From Vibrio sp. (lineage in GTDB: Bacteria; Pseudomonadota; Gammaproteobacteria; Enterobacterales; Vibrionaceae): a DNA stretch of 64,000 nt. The notes below the pieces were generated by a model. It made no database searches, had not been told where the DNA came from, and saw only the letters and a program-made list of their open reading frames with translations. The position numbers and the translations under genes are program-made. Location: assembly GCA_028131545.1 (NCBI GenBank), contig JAOICL010000005.1:50771-114770 (forward strand), written 5' to 3'. Positions 8,867 through 18,895 of this stretch are shown piece after piece. The stretch's first letter is position 1. Each line of letters opens with the position of its first letter.

Positions 8867-11800
8867 ATGTCCAAAGCACTTACTTTCACAGTTTTAGCAA
8901 CGTCGGTTGCAGCAAGCTTTTCAGTTTCAGCCGCTGAAGAGTGGCAAGGAAAAAGTTATGGGGGTGGCTCCCAAGTTTGTTATGACAATAATCTTTATGA
9001 AGCAAAATGGTGGGCAAGTTCTAGTACCACACCCGATCCCAATGGACCAACCAATGAAAATCAACCCGGTTGGGGTACTCAGCCTTGGCTTTTGATAGAA
9101 GGCTCTTCAGAATGTGCTACTGATCCAGAACCAGAAAATAACCCACCGATAATTCAAGTCAGTACCCTTTTAAACCTCACATCTCCACTGTCTGATTATC
9201 AATTACAAGCAACCGCAACCGATCTTGATAACGATACTTTATCCTATGTATGGACAAAAATATCAGGTTCTAACGACGTGAGTATGGCAGGTAGTTCGAC
9301 CGCATCACCTCGTATTAGCATCCCTTCGTTGGAAAGTAATCAAACATTTGTGTATCAACTTGAAGTGAGTGATGGCACAGCCACAGTGAGTGAGACGATT
9401 ACACTGCAGATTCAGGCTGATCCAGAAACGCTGAACTCGGAGCCGATTGCTAATGTTGTTCAAAGTGTTCTATCCGTTCAATCTCCAAGCAATAATGTTC
9501 AATTAGATGCATCAAACTCCTATGACCCTGATAGCGACGCTTTATCCTTTATTTGGTCACAAGTATCTGGGCCGACGGTTTCAATTCAAAATCAAACCAG
9601 TGCAGTTGCGATGATTAACATCCCTGAGCTGCAAGAAGATGCTAACTATACATTTAAAGTGGCTGTCAGTGATGGTGAATTAACATCCGAAAAAACGGTC
9701 ACGGTTCAGGCGACAACAGTCACTGTTAATATCGCACCAGTATTGAGCTGGGAGAAAGCGAAATTGAAATCTGCGGCCGGAAGAGTCGTTTCATTTAATA
9801 TTTCGGTTGAAGATGAGCAACCGAGTCAAATGAAGTACAGATGGAAACAAACAGTAGGGGATTTATCCATCCCGATAGAAAATAATAATGCGTTAGACGC
9901 TAAGTTTGATTTACGTGGTGCTAGTGCTGGTGACTATAAATTCCGTTTAGTTGCGACTGACTCAGAAGGATTAAAAGCGAAAAAAACATTTACGGTGACA
10001 GTGAATGATACAGCCATCAGTAATGGTTCATTTATTGGTAAAACGTATCGCGAAATGATCACTGATGAATCGGCAGATGAATTTCATTTTACCGTATCCA
10101 TTAATGATATTGGCCTCGTGTCCCCAGAGGTGATTGATTGTGTTGTTGAACTCAGTAATGTAACCAATGGCCGACTTGCAGAAGCCTTGGCAGAATGCAT
10201 AAATACACAGTCGGATCTTATTCAAATTGGCCAAAAGCAAGAAGATGGTTCACTCCTTGTTGTACGCAGTAATAGTGCGAATAAAATTTGGGCAATGACC
10301 AATACAATGAGCGTTGATGTTGAATTTAAAGAACCTTTAATTGAGCAAGGTTCGGTAACTTTTAGTTATCCACCAACGGCTATTGTGACCGACTGGACAG
10401 GAAACTCACGAGAGGTAGATACCTTTGCAGAGGCCGCTTTAAATGAACATTTTGAAGCTACATTTACAAGCCAATCAGGTGATGTTTTTAGTTTTAATAG
10501 TCAAGTTGGTTCTGATTTTTCAGCCAATTTAAAGCCAGGAACTTATCAGTTATGGATAGAAATGCAAGGTGCTTGGCAAAGTATTAACTCTTTACAAACG
10601 ATTAATATCATCGATGATCAAATAGAAAACATTGAAGTATTTGTTAAGCCTTCAATTGATACCGATACCTTATCAGCAGTTGGTAATGTGAGTATAGAGC
10701 CGATTATCGATGGTATTTTTCAACCTCGTCAAATGGTGTATGGGGATGGGTATTTATTTGTTGGTGCTTCTGCGATTTTTGATGAATATGGGGACAGAGG
10801 CAATAAAGTTTACGCGGTTCCATTTGATCACACAACAGGGGAGGTCGGCACCCCGATTATCCTTGCTGATGAACTATTAGAGGGCCATGGTGTTGCTTAT
10901 CGTAATGGTCATCTGTATTACTCTACAGCCATGCACATTATGGTGATAAAAGATGTATTAACTCAGTTATCAACGCCAATACCTGAAATTGTTACTGCGT
11001 TACCAGCAGCAGAGGGTAACTTTGAATTACTGAGTAATGCACAAAGAAACATTGGTTTATTTTGGCACCAAAAACACACATTAAAATTTAACTCTCAAGA
11101 TCCGAATGATGCTTCGTTATACGTTTCCATTGGTTCTCCTTGTAATGTTTGTATTATTGATGAAGAGCCGGAATACGGAACCATAGTTAAAATTGACGTT
11201 GAAACCGGAGAAAGTCATATTGTCGCTAATGGTATTCGAAATACCGTTGGTTTTGATTGGGATCCTGAAACCGGTGACATTTGGTTTACGGATAATAATC
11301 GTCAAATATCGGATAATACCCCAGTGTATTACCCTGGTGAAATAAATAAGATTTTAGCGTCAGATCTTGAACAAAATACGGTACCTCACTTTGGATTCCC
11401 ATACCTTTCAGGTATTAGTACCAGCGGATTAACGAAAGAGCAATTTGCCGGAACATCAAGCACATCAGGTGTTAATTATTTACCTGAAGGAGCGATATTC
11501 ACCGACTTACAAGAAAACGAGATCAACCTAAGTGATTACCATGCTCCAGAATTCGAACTTGAAGCGGGCTCTGCGGCATTAGGTTTACAGTTTTGGCAGC
11601 CTAATACCGAGTCATCAAATCGCTCTATAATCTATGCTACGCATGGTCCTGGTGATGGCGACCGTGCGGGTTATGAATTGCGTCAGTTAACTCTGGATTC
11701 AGTGGGTTCTCCTATTTTTGATAAGGCATTAGTCACAGGGTTCAAACAATCGGGTGGTATTGTCGGTAAACCAGTAGAAATGCTGACATTACCCGATAAT

Positions 11801-14371
11801 TCAATGCTTGTATCTGATGACCATGGTAATACGATTTATCGAGTGTCGTACGATGAACAAGCGGATACAGGTAGTGTTCAATTTTCCATTTCCATGGATG
11901 AAGAAAATGCGAATGATCTAGCGGAAATGAATTTGGTTCAGCCAAATGGTATTAGCCGTCGATTATATGTTGATGTCAACGAAAGTAACCTAGTACTTGA
12001 AGGATTGGCATTGGGTAATTATCAATTGGTCATTGCTCAATATGGAGAGTTAAATCCATCTCAATCTGTCATTCCTTTCTCGATTACCAACAATGATTCT
12101 CCAACGATAGTGTCATGGAGCTATCAAGACAATCAAGTTCAAGAAGGCTTTGGGACGATTACGGTGGATGCCCCAGAGAAACCGTCTGGTTCAGGCAGTT
12201 ACTATACGTTGGTTCTAGAGCCTTCAATTGAAGGGCCGTTACCGGATTTAGCTGAACAAAGTAATGTGGTTTATGATCCTGTGACCGGTCAGTATACGAT
12301 TGAATTGGAATGGGGGATAGAGCAAACATTATTCTTACCAGCAGGTTCTTATAATGTGTATCCAAGTTATACCGGATCGTCGGTACCGAGTGATAAAATT
12401 CAATCGATAACTATCATTGAAGGCGAAAGCTCACCACAAGAAATTGAGATTGAATACACTGAGTTTGAATCAAACCAAGCTTATTTTAACTATGTATACA
12501 ATGAATCTTGTGCACAGTGCCATGAATCCCATAATGCCCCTTCATTATTCTCTGGCCCGTCGGATACGATGGTGGCTAACTACACATTGAATCAAGACGC
12601 AATTCAAGAAAAAGTCGCTCAAATGGATGCATTTGGTTGGGCTATTTGCGATGTGAATTGTCAAGAAACAATGGCGACTTATCTAGAGGAACTTTGGGTT
12701 AACGATTTGCCATCGATAGATGAGCCGGTTGGCGATATTAATGCCGATAGAGGATTACGATTATTATCGTCTAGAGAATACGTTAATACTATTCGGGATG
12801 TGTTTAATATCAATATTGATTCTTCTCTCTTACCCGTTGATCGCTTTTCAGGCACTTTTTACAGTAACCCGATTATTGAAGGGCAGATCAACAGTAGTGA
12901 TATGAGTAAATATGCTGAAGCCGCGATAACGATACAAAGTCAATTAGATATCAATGCCGTCAGTAATTGCCCGACGGTGGATCCTAATGCCTTGATACCA
13001 AGCTGGGAAAACCGTATCTATGGTACTCAAGATAAAGGTGTTCAGGTCGTTCATAATGGTATCGTATATGAAAATAATTATTGGACAAATGCAGAGCCAG
13101 GGCCATCAACATCGGCACCAACGGGGCAGCCTTGGATTGAAATTGGTCCAGCGGTTTCAGATCCAAGCCGAAGTCCTGAAGCAGTCGAAGCCTGTTTCTC
13201 TACCTGGGTTGCTAATACCGGTGAGAAATTATTCCATCGACCACTTACCAATGTAGAAAAAAGCGCCTACTCCCCTAGCGAACCAGAAGCAAGTTTGTCA
13301 GCAATGTTGACGTCGCCAAACTTCCTATTTAGAAGAGAGATCGGGTCGGTTAATCAACAAGGGACATTCTCTTTAAATAGCTATGAAGTCGCAACCATGT
13401 TGTCTTATACATTATGGGGCAGTGTTCCAGATGATGTTCTGTGGGACAAAGCGAAAAATGGAACGATTAAAAATGCAAATGTGTTGAACGCTGAAATTAA
13501 TCGCATGCTCAATGATTCTAAAGCGCATAAGCAGTTTTCACACTTCATGATGCAAACAATGGAGTTTGATGAGCACCGTGTATTGGTGAATTACGGGAGT
13601 TTAACGGAACAGATTGGCCAAGCAATGCTTGATGAATTTGAATTGTATGTTTCAGATGCGGTATTTGGCTCAGATAAAGGAACATTTGCTGACTTAATGG
13701 CAGGAGATACAACCTTTGTATCACCTTTGTTGGCGAGTCACTATGGCTACAATACGAGTGGTGAAGTTAACATTCCTTCTGAACGAGGAAAGGGGATCTT
13801 GAGTCTGGGAGCGGTGAATGTTGCGTATTCTACAGAAGTGAAAACAAGACCAATCCCGCGAGCTCGTATGGTTCAGTTTTCATTATTAGGCTGGGAGTTC
13901 AACCAAATGGTAGGAACGAAGCTGGGTGATCTACATAACGATTCGTCTACTCGCGAGTATTGGGATCAATTGACCGGGCCATCAACAGGGTGTTGGGGAT
14001 GTCATATTAAAATGAATGACATTGGTTCAGCAATGAATACGATAGACAAAGATGGTAAATTCCGTCGCTATGAAAATTATGTGTCTGATTTAGGCATAGA
14101 TTATCCAAATACCTATCTACAAACGCAAGGTGAATTAGTCGATGTCGATAATCAAACCTATAATTTTGCCGATTTAGCAGAACTGGCTGATGTATTAGCT
14201 CAAAGCCAAGATGCACGAAGAACCATGGTTCGTAACTACTTCGAATACGTTGTTGGTAAACGCGATGCTTCATACACCCCTCTCTATACACAAAATGGCG
14301 ATTTTGAAGATTTTAGAGCGTTAATAAAAATTATTTTAACATCGGATGCCGTGTTAGAGCGTAAGGAGTAA
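8867..14371 (+). CDS. giant secreted chitin-binding / beta-propeller / cytochrome c protein with DUF1587-1592-1588-1585 modules
   Basis: 1834 residues with a signal peptide (cut near AAEEW). In order: a CBM5/12-like chitin-binding module (~23-86, many Trp); three Ig/PKD-like domains (~93-380); a ~230-residue uncharacterised beta region; a sorbosone-dehydrogenase-like beta-propeller (~615-1000, GIRNTVGFDWDPETGDIWFTD); more Ig-like sequence; a cytochrome c motif CAQCH (~1214); DUF1587 (RLLSSREYVNTIRDVF); a second CBM5/12-like module (~1380-1425); then DUF1595, DUF1592 and DUF1588 segments with a second heme motif CWGCH (~1708), and DUF1585 at the end. Such modules are common in planctomycete multi-domain cytochromes of unknown reaction. 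It ends six bases before a DUF1552 gene. I infer a chitin- or polysaccharide-anchored redox enzyme; substrate unknown. Confidence 0.8.
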   Translation: MSKALTFTVLATSVAASFSVSAAEEWQGKSYGGGSQVCYDNNLYEAKWWASSSTTPDPNGPTNENQPGWGTQPWLLIEGSSECATDPEPENNPPIIQVSTLLNLTSPLSDYQLQATATDLDNDTLSYVWTKISGSNDVSMAGSSTASPRISIPSLESNQTFVYQLEVSDGTATVSETITLQIQADPETLNSEPIANVVQSVLSVQSPSNNVQLDASNSYDPDSDALSFIWSQVSGPTVSIQNQTSAVAMINIPELQEDANYTFKVAVSDGELTSEKTVTVQATTVTVNIAPVLSWEKAKLKSAAGRVVSFNISVEDEQPSQMKYRWKQTVGDLSIPIENNNALDAKFDLRGASAGDYKFRLVATDSEGLKAKKTFTVTVNDTAISNGSFIGKTYREMITDESADEFHFTVSINDIGLVSPEVIDCVVELSNVTNGRLAEALAECINTQSDLIQIGQKQEDGSLLVVRSNSANKIWAMTNTMSVDVEFKEPLIEQGSVTFSYPPTAIVTDWTGNSREVDTFAEAALNEHFEATFTSQSGDVFSFNSQVGSDFSANLKPGTYQLWIEMQGAWQSINSLQTINIIDDQIENIEVFVKPSIDTDTLSAVGNVSIEPIIDGIFQPRQMVYGDGYLFVGASAIFDEYGDRGNKVYAVPFDHTTGEVGTPIILADELLEGHGVAYRNGHLYYSTAMHIMVIKDVLTQLSTPIPEIVTALPAAEGNFELLSNAQRNIGLFWHQKHTLKFNSQDPNDASLYVSIGSPCNVCIIDEEPEYGTIVKIDVETGESHIVANGIRNTVGFDWDPETGDIWFTDNNRQISDNTPVYYPGEINKILASDLEQNTVPHFGFPYLSGISTSGLTKEQFAGTSSTSGVNYLPEGAIFTDLQENEINLSDYHAPEFELEAGSAALGLQFWQPNTESSNRSIIYATHGPGDGDRAGYELRQLTLDSVGSPIFDKALVTGFKQSGGIVGKPVEMLTLPDNSMLVSDDHGNTIYRVSYDEQADTGSVQFSISMDEENANDLAEMNLVQPNGISRRLYVDVNESNLVLEGLALGNYQLVIAQYGELNPSQSVIPFSITNNDSPTIVSWSYQDNQVQEGFGTITVDAPEKPSGSGSYYTLVLEPSIEGPLPDLAEQSNVVYDPVTGQYTIELEWGIEQTLFLPAGSYNVYPSYTGSSVPSDKIQSITIIEGESSPQEIEIEYTEFESNQAYFNYVYNESCAQCHESHNAPSLFSGPSDTMVANYTLNQDAIQEKVAQMDAFGWAICDVNCQETMATYLEELWVNDLPSIDEPVGDINADRGLRLLSSREYVNTIRDVFNINIDSSLLPVDRFSGTFYSNPIIEGQINSSDMSKYAEAAITIQSQLDINAVSNCPTVDPNALIPSWENRIYGTQDKGVQVVHNGIVYENNYWTNAEPGPSTSAPTGQPWIEIGPAVSDPSRSPEAVEACFSTWVANTGEKLFHRPLTNVEKSAYSPSEPEASLSAMLTSPNFLFRREIGSVNQQGTFSLNSYEVATMLSYTLWGSVPDDVLWDKAKNGTIKNANVLNAEINRMLNDSKAHKQFSHFMMQTMEFDEHRVLVNYGSLTEQIGQAMLDEFELYVSDAVFGSDKGTFADLMAGDTTFVSPLLASHYGYNTSGEVNIPSERGKGILSLGAVNVAYSTEVKTRPIPRARMVQFSLLGWEFNQMVGTKLGDLHNDSSTREYWDQLTGPSTGCWGCHIKMNDIGSAMNTIDKDGKFRRYENYVSDLGIDYPNTYLQTQGELVDVDNQTYNFADLAELADVLAQSQDARRTMVRNYFEYVVGKRDASYTPLYTQNGDFEDFRALIKIILTSDAVLERKE

Positions 14372-14376
14372 GTGTT

Positions 14377-15627
14377 ATGAACAATAAACTAAAACTATCA
14401 CGTCGTAATTTTTTAAAAACATCAATGTCAGCAGGTGTTGGAGCCGGTATTGCTTCGATGGTACCACTGTCTAGCGCTCAAGCTTCCGGTGTCGATGATA
14501 ATACTAAGTTCATTTTTATTAACTTCTCAGACGGCTACCCACGAGGTAAATGGCACCCTTCTGGGAGTAACGGCAACCTAAGTATGAATGAATGTACTCG
14601 GGACTTAGATGCTTATAAAGATAACATTGTATTCTTTGAAAATATTGCAACCAATGGGGGGAGCGGACATGACGGGTTTCGCAACCTTTGGCGAGAAAAT
14701 CAAAATCAAAACTCGATTGATATTGAAATGCAAAGCCAATTTTCATCAGGGTTACCACGAGGAATATTGCGCTTAGGGGTTGATAGTCATTATTATGGAC
14801 ACGGCTCACGTCAACCATCGATTATTGCGGGGTCTACCTCTGGGGTCTCTCACGAAGATAACCCTCAGGTGGTTTATAATAGTTTATTTGCCCCAATATT
14901 TGCTTCACCAGGAGAAGCCCAACAGAAAGCGAACAGAGATCGAGCTAAAATTGATATTCTTTCTCAATCAATTGAAGATGTTCGTCTCTTACGAGGAAAC
15001 CTAGGAGGAGTCGAGGCGTCTAAATTAACGGCATTTGAGCAAGCAAGCCTTAATGCGCGTACTGAGTTACAAAATTCACTCGATTCAAGTGTTGGTACCT
15101 GTTCAGATTTATTTAATGGAAGCAGTTCTGGGCGAGATCTACGTGCTGATTTGCAAGTTGCGAATGTTGCTATGGCATTAGCATGCGGTCAAACTCGAGT
15201 TGTATCTTTACAGCTTGGAACGACAAATGATTCAAAAAATGTGGAAGTGATCAGTAATAGCACATCACCGCATGATGAATCACATAAACGCAGTGCGTTA
15301 AATATTGAGCATCGTCGTTGGTATCTAAGTAAGATCACCAAAATTATAGAGCATCTGAAATTACAGCCTGATGTGAATGGAAATATGTTTGATAACACGA
15401 TGATTTTTGTAACATCTGAAATGGATGATGGAAGTGACCACAGCAGTAATAATCTACCGGTTATGTTAATCGGTGGTAAAAACACGCGATTAGAAACACA
15501 AGAAGGGGGCAAAATATTCCGTATGCCAACTCGGACACCTATTGGTCGTCTATTAAGAACGTATGCTGATGCTTATGGATTAAATCATCCTTACTCAGGT
15601 ACAAGTATTCCAGGGGTGTTTTCTTAA
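14377..15627 (+). CDS. Tat-exported DUF1552 protein
   Basis: A 416-residue protein with a twin-arginine signal (SRRNFLKTSMSAGVGAG) and cleavage near AQASG. The mature part matches DUF1552, with FSDGYPRGKWHPSG near the start and MIFVTSEMDDGSDHSSNNLPV near the end, reminiscent of alkaline-phosphatase-fold DUF1501/DUF1552 proteins. DUF1552 proteins are typically encoded beside DUF1592-family multi-domain cytochromes, as here with a 5-base gap, so the two very likely form one secreted functional unit. Export by Tat implies folding, probably with a cofactor or metal, before translocation. The reaction is unknown. Confidence 0.85.
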   Translation: MNNKLKLSRRNFLKTSMSAGVGAGIASMVPLSSAQASGVDDNTKFIFINFSDGYPRGKWHPSGSNGNLSMNECTRDLDAYKDNIVFFENIATNGGSGHDGFRNLWRENQNQNSIDIEMQSQFSSGLPRGILRLGVDSHYYGHGSRQPSIIAGSTSGVSHEDNPQVVYNSLFAPIFASPGEAQQKANRDRAKIDILSQSIEDVRLLRGNLGGVEASKLTAFEQASLNARTELQNSLDSSVGTCSDLFNGSSSGRDLRADLQVANVAMALACGQTRVVSLQLGTTNDSKNVEVISNSTSPHDESHKRSALNIEHRRWYLSKITKIIEHLKLQPDVNGNMFDNTMIFVTSEMDDGSDHSSNNLPVMLIGGKNTRLETQEGGKIFRMPTRTPIGRLLRTYADAYGLNHPYSGTSIPGVFS

Positions 15628-15640
15628 ACATTAAGACGAG

Positions 15641-15687
15641 AAAAGCCAACTTTTTGCTCTATATACGAGTGAGAAGTTGGCTTTTTT
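15641..15687 (+). terminator. bidirectional terminator between DUF1552 and Spo0M-like genes
   Basis: A 12-bp stem (AAAAGCCAACTT / AAGTTGGCTTTT) with T-runs on either side, located between convergent genes. Confidence 0.85.
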
Positions 15688-15760
15688 ATTTATACGTTTA
15701 ATTTTAAAATTAAATAATTATATTAGTACCATCAATTTCTTTTTATTGATGCGAAATCAC

Positions 15761-16495
15761 TTATACGAATGAGTGTAGTCGTGCTTGAATTTCACCCGTA
15801 GAAGCATCTTTAGACAGACTAAAGCTGGTGTAAGTATCTTGAGACATTGAGAATTTCTTATCAATTTCGACTAAACAATTGACCTGTTCACCGGCTAAAA
15901 TAAAGGATAATTCAATTTCTTTACTCGCCAATCCATTGCGATTCTGAAATTCAATTTCTTGATATAAGCCACTGGTTGATTGAAAGTGGCCACCATTTAA
16001 ATAACCCGATTCAACATCGGCCTTTTGCATGACATAGCCATTCGATTCCATAATGGATAAAACTTTTTGCACGACGGGTAATGGAGTAATCTCTAAATAA
16101 TCTCTGTCATGAGGATCAATGGAGAAATCAATATCCAATGTTGTTTCAATCCACACTTTGGTTTGATTAGCAAAGGCATTGAGTGCTGTAATCGGGGTTT
16201 CATCATGAAGTGGAATTTGAAATGGGACTTCTCTTTTTTCATTCGCTTGAATAGTGAAAGGTTGATTGGCACAGATGGAACTCATCACAGCCGATTGAAA
16301 ATGAGTATTCTCACCTTCAATTTTAACTTCAGTACACAGCTTCAAGTGAATCGCATCCACAGTCTGTTCTACATTACCACCAAAAATATGTACAACACCG
16401 GTGATGATGTCACCTTGTTGGTAACTCATGGAATCTAAAATAGTATCAACTTTGGCTGCACCAATACCAAGAGAAGCTTTAATTTTATTTAACAT
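15761..16495 (-). CDS. Spo0M-family arrestin-like protein
   Basis: 244 residues from the ATG at 16495, chosen because AAGGAT lies about 7 bases upstream; a longer frame to 16558 lacks such a site. The N-terminus (MLNKIKASLGIGAAKVDTIL) and the repeated beta-sandwich pattern (QQGDIITGVVHIFGGNVEQ..., EKREVPFQIPLHDETPIT) match Spo0M (PF07070), an arrestin-like fold. The family was named for a Bacillus sporulation-control protein but is found in non-sporulating bacteria, where the role is unclear. No signal peptide. It is convergent with the DUF1552 gene and divergent from a DUF3565 gene. Confidence 0.85.
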   Translation of the reverse strand: MLNKIKASLGIGAAKVDTILDSMSYQQGDIITGVVHIFGGNVEQTVDAIHLKLCTEVKIEGENTHFQSAVMSSICANQPFTIQANEKREVPFQIPLHDETPITALNAFANQTKVWIETTLDIDFSIDPHDRDYLEITPLPVVQKVLSIMESNGYVMQKADVESGYLNGGHFQSTSGLYQEIEFQNRNGLASKEIELSFILAGEQVNCLVEIDKKFSMSQDTYTSFSLSKDASTGEIQARLHSFV

Positions 16496-16545
16496 CGTGT
16501 CATCCTTGAAAGTAGGGTTCATTCTATTAAAGAGTACTTTAACTT

Positions 16546-16770
16546 GTGAAGCAAGCAATATGTGATTATGGAATTGATGATGAAGGTGATTGGTTCGCTA
16601 AGCTAAAATGTGGGCATAATCAACATGTCAGGCATCGTCCTCCTTTTATCTTACGTCCATGGGTTATTACAAAGGAGGGGCGACAGGCGATGGTAGGATA
16701 TTTGTTAGAGTGTAAAAAATGCGATACCAATGAGCCGAGAGATTGGTTTGATCAGAATAACAATGACTAG
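16546..16770 (+). CDS. DUF3565 small zinc-ribbon-like protein
   Basis: 74 residues starting at GTG 16546. It matches DUF3565: LKCGHNQHVRHRPPF followed by RPWV, an EGR stretch and LLECKKC. The Cys/His spacing (CGH, H, CKKC) suggests a small metal-binding fold. The family is widespread in proteobacteria with no known function. The coding end is embedded in an inverted repeat (16761-16795). Confidence 0.75.
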   Translation: MKQAICDYGIDDEGDWFAKLKCGHNQHVRHRPPFILRPWVITKEGRQAMVGYLLECKKCDTNEPRDWFDQNNND

Positions 16771-16795
16771 ACTTGTATTAGTAATCTAGTCATTG
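16761..16795 (+). terminator. stem-loop over the DUF3565 stop codon
   Basis: CAATGACTAGA at 16761-16771 pairs with TCTAGTCATTG at 16785-16795 (11 bp, 13-base loop). The arm includes the stop codon. There is no T-run, so it may be a 3'-end stabilising hairpin or a weak terminator rather than a classical one. Confidence 0.45.
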
Positions 16796-16816
16796 AACAA
16801 TCTAAATGGATGGTTT

Positions 16817-17203
16817 TTAAGACATGGGTTCAATCTCGATAGCAAAAAGACCATGCATAGGTATCATTTTTTTATATTCATGAAAGCTATACAGTAGTTC
16901 GACACCATTATCTAGATTCTCAACTAATGTTGAAAGAACTTCTAATCCTTCAGAAATTAACAAGCTTCTGGGCTCAGCATAGTGTCGTATATTCAATACC
17001 TTCACTTTTAATGCATCCGGTTTAATGACGTCTAACCCTATAAAAGGGGGACCGGCTATCATCTGAAAATTAATGATGTCCCCAGGGGATAATGTATCGT
17101 ATGCGATAGACTCATAGGAGTTATTGGTACGAATCTCTACCTTTTTTTGTCCTGAACTAATGGCCTCTAAAGGCTTTTGATAGATTTCTAATTTGTATTC
17201 CAT
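16817..17203 (-). CDS. ASCH-domain protein
   Basis: 128 residues. The N-terminal LEIYQKPLEAISSGQKKVEIR is the typical ASCH opening (a substrate- or RNA-contacting K...E.R), followed by a LSPGDIINFQM barrel strand. ASCH domains share the PUA-like fold; studied members bind RNA or hydrolyse modified nucleosides (YqfB is an N4-acetylcytidine amidohydrolase). This protein is longer than YqfB (~103 residues) and the substrate is not predictable. It is divergent from the purine permease gene, a loose nucleobase theme. Confidence 0.7.
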   Translation of the reverse strand: MEYKLEIYQKPLEAISSGQKKVEIRTNNSYESIAYDTLSPGDIINFQMIAGPPFIGLDVIKPDALKVKVLNIRHYAEPRSLLISEGLEVLSTLVENLDNGVELLYSFHEYKKMIPMHGLFAIEIEPMS

Positions 17204-17392
17204 AAAACTTTAAAAGTTAATCAACAATGCATACAGAATAGTTGAGTTCTAAGCCTGACACCGGAACACTCAGTATATAGCGTGTCGAATGGGTGTTTTA
17301 TCACCACATTAGGCGATTAAATAGCAAGAGGTAGGAATTTAGACTTACTTTATAAAAATATCAGTAGTATCATACCGCACTTTATTTAGAGT

Positions 17393-17422
17393 CTATCGAC
17401 GTTCGTGTAACGAAGCTGATAG
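17393..17422 (+). other. hairpin in the purine permease leader
   Basis: CTATC (17393-17397) pairs with GATAG (17418-17422), with an inner TTCG/CGAA stem. It lies 41 bases before the permease start. It does not match the conserved core of the purine riboswitch; a regulatory role is possible but unproven. Confidence 0.3.
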
Positions 17423-17462
17423 AAAGTACGTACGACTAATTTAAACAGTATAAGAATACATA

Positions 17463-18803
17463 ATGACATCACAATCAAAAAGCGTAGTGAGTAAACTAAA
17501 TCAGTACTTCTCTATTGAAGAGCGTGGAAGCTCCATCAAGCAAGAAGTGATCGCAGGATTAACCACATTTTTAGCCATGGCCTATTCGGTCATCGTTTTA
17601 CCAGGCATGCTTAGCGAAGTTGGTATTAATCAAACCGATGCTTTTATAGCGGTGTGTTTGGTCGCCTCTATTGGCTCATTAATGATGGGGTTATGGGCGA
17701 AAGTACCTATGGCGATTGGTTGTGCGGTTTCATTAACCGCCTTTGTTGTTTATGGTCTGATCATGGGGCAACAATTACCCGTTCCTACGGCATTAGGGGC
17801 GATCTTCTTGATGGGTATTATTTTCTCATTAATTAGTTTTACTGGTGCGAGAACTTGGATCTTAGCGAATTTACCGAAAGGTATCGCTCATGGTACAGGC
17901 ATTGGTATTGGTCTTTTTTTATTACTGATCGCAACGAATAATGTTCAGCTTATCGTTAAAAGCAACGCGGGTTTACCGGTTACTCTTGGTGATATTACTA
18001 GCCTACCAGTATTAGCAACCATCATTGGTCTTGCAGCCACCATCGGTCTTGAGAAGAAACGAGTGCCGGGTGCGATTTTAATTGTTATTGTTGCCGCTTC
18101 TATTTTTGGTTTGATTTTTGATCCAAATGTGACTTATCAAGGCTTCGTTGCCATCCCTGATTTTACCAGTGACACAAGCTTAATTGCACAGCTTGATATC
18201 ATGAGTGCACTGAATCTAGCCATTTTACCAACGATATTAGCATTAGTTATGACGGCGGTATTCGATGCAACAGGAACGATTCGAGCACTGGCAGGGCAAT
18301 CAAAACTGGTTGATAAAGATGGTCAGATCATTAATGGTGATAAAGCGCTAGCTGTAGATTCAAGCAGCAGTATTGTTGCGGGTTTAGTAGGTGGTACGCC
18401 AGCTGCAGTATATATTGAATCAGCAGCGGGTACAGCAGCAGGTGGTCGTACTGGCTTAACTGCAACTGTTGTCGGATTACTATTTGCGGCGATGTTATTC
18501 TTTTCACCACTAAGCTACCTTGTTCCTAGCTATGCGACAGCACCGGCATTAATGTATGTTGGTTTACTGATGATGAGTAATGTAACGAAGCTAGACTTTG
18601 ATGACATGGTTGATGCGATGTCAGGTCTGACGTGTGCTATTTTTATTATCCTAAGCTCAAATATCGTTACTGGTATCATGCTAGGTTTCGTCACTCTATG
18701 TATTGGTCGTATCTTTAGTAATGAAATGAAGCAATTAAAATTAGGCCATATCATTATTACGATAGTATTAGCCATCTTTTATTTAGGTGGTTGGGCGATT
18801 TAA
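17463..18803 (+). CDS. AzgA-type NCS2 purine permease
   Basis: 446 residues with about 12-14 membrane segments. It carries AzgA-family hallmarks: [18 protein letters not shown] near the N-terminus, the loop [13 protein letters not shown], and the pair [18 protein letters not shown] (~320-337). Family members (GhxP, GhxQ, AdeP, AdeQ in E. coli) import guanine, hypoxanthine or adenine with protons across the inner membrane. Which purine is used cannot be decided from sequence. It is a single-gene unit followed by a strong terminator. Confidence 0.88.
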   Translation: MTSQSKSVVSKLNQYFSIEERGSSIKQEVIAGLTTFLAMAYSVIVLPGMLSEVGINQTDAFIAVCLVASIGSLMMGLWAKVPMAIGCAVSLTAFVVYGLIMGQQLPVPTALGAIFLMGIIFSLISFTGARTWILANLPKGIAHGTGIGIGLFLLLIATNNVQLIVKSNAGLPVTLGDITSLPVLATIIGLAATIGLEKKRVPGAILIVIVAASIFGLIFDPNVTYQGFVAIPDFTSDTSLIAQLDIMSALNLAILPTILALVMTAVFDATGTIRALAGQSKLVDKDGQIINGDKALAVDSSSSIVAGLVGGTPAAVYIESAAGTAAGGRTGLTATVVGLLFAAMLFFSPLSYLVPSYATAPALMYVGLLMMSNVTKLDFDDMVDAMSGLTCAIFIILSSNIVTGIMLGFVTLCIGRIFSNEMKQLKLGHIIITIVLAIFYLGGWAI

Positions 18804-18836
18804 CTTAAATCAGCTTTTAATCGATAAATAATTCTG

Positions 18837-18883
18837 AAAGGCTTGAACATCATTCTATAAAGAATGCAGTTCAAGCCTTTTTT
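18837..18883 (+). terminator. bidirectional terminator between permease and ynjF
   Basis: A 12-bp stem (AAAGGCTTGAAC / GTTCAAGCCTTT) whose apical part contains a second short stem (CATTC/GAATG), followed by T residues to 18883. It serves convergent genes. Confidence 0.85.
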
Positions 18884-18895
18884 GACGGTGCTAAT

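Noticed and set aside
16817..17203. Toxin-antitoxin or defence gene
   Set aside because: The ASCH protein has no partner gene; nucleoside or RNA metabolism is the simpler reading.
17204..17462. Purine riboswitch before the AzgA-type permease
   Set aside because: The conserved loop and junction bases of the purine aptamer could not be aligned; only an unrelated hairpin is visible.
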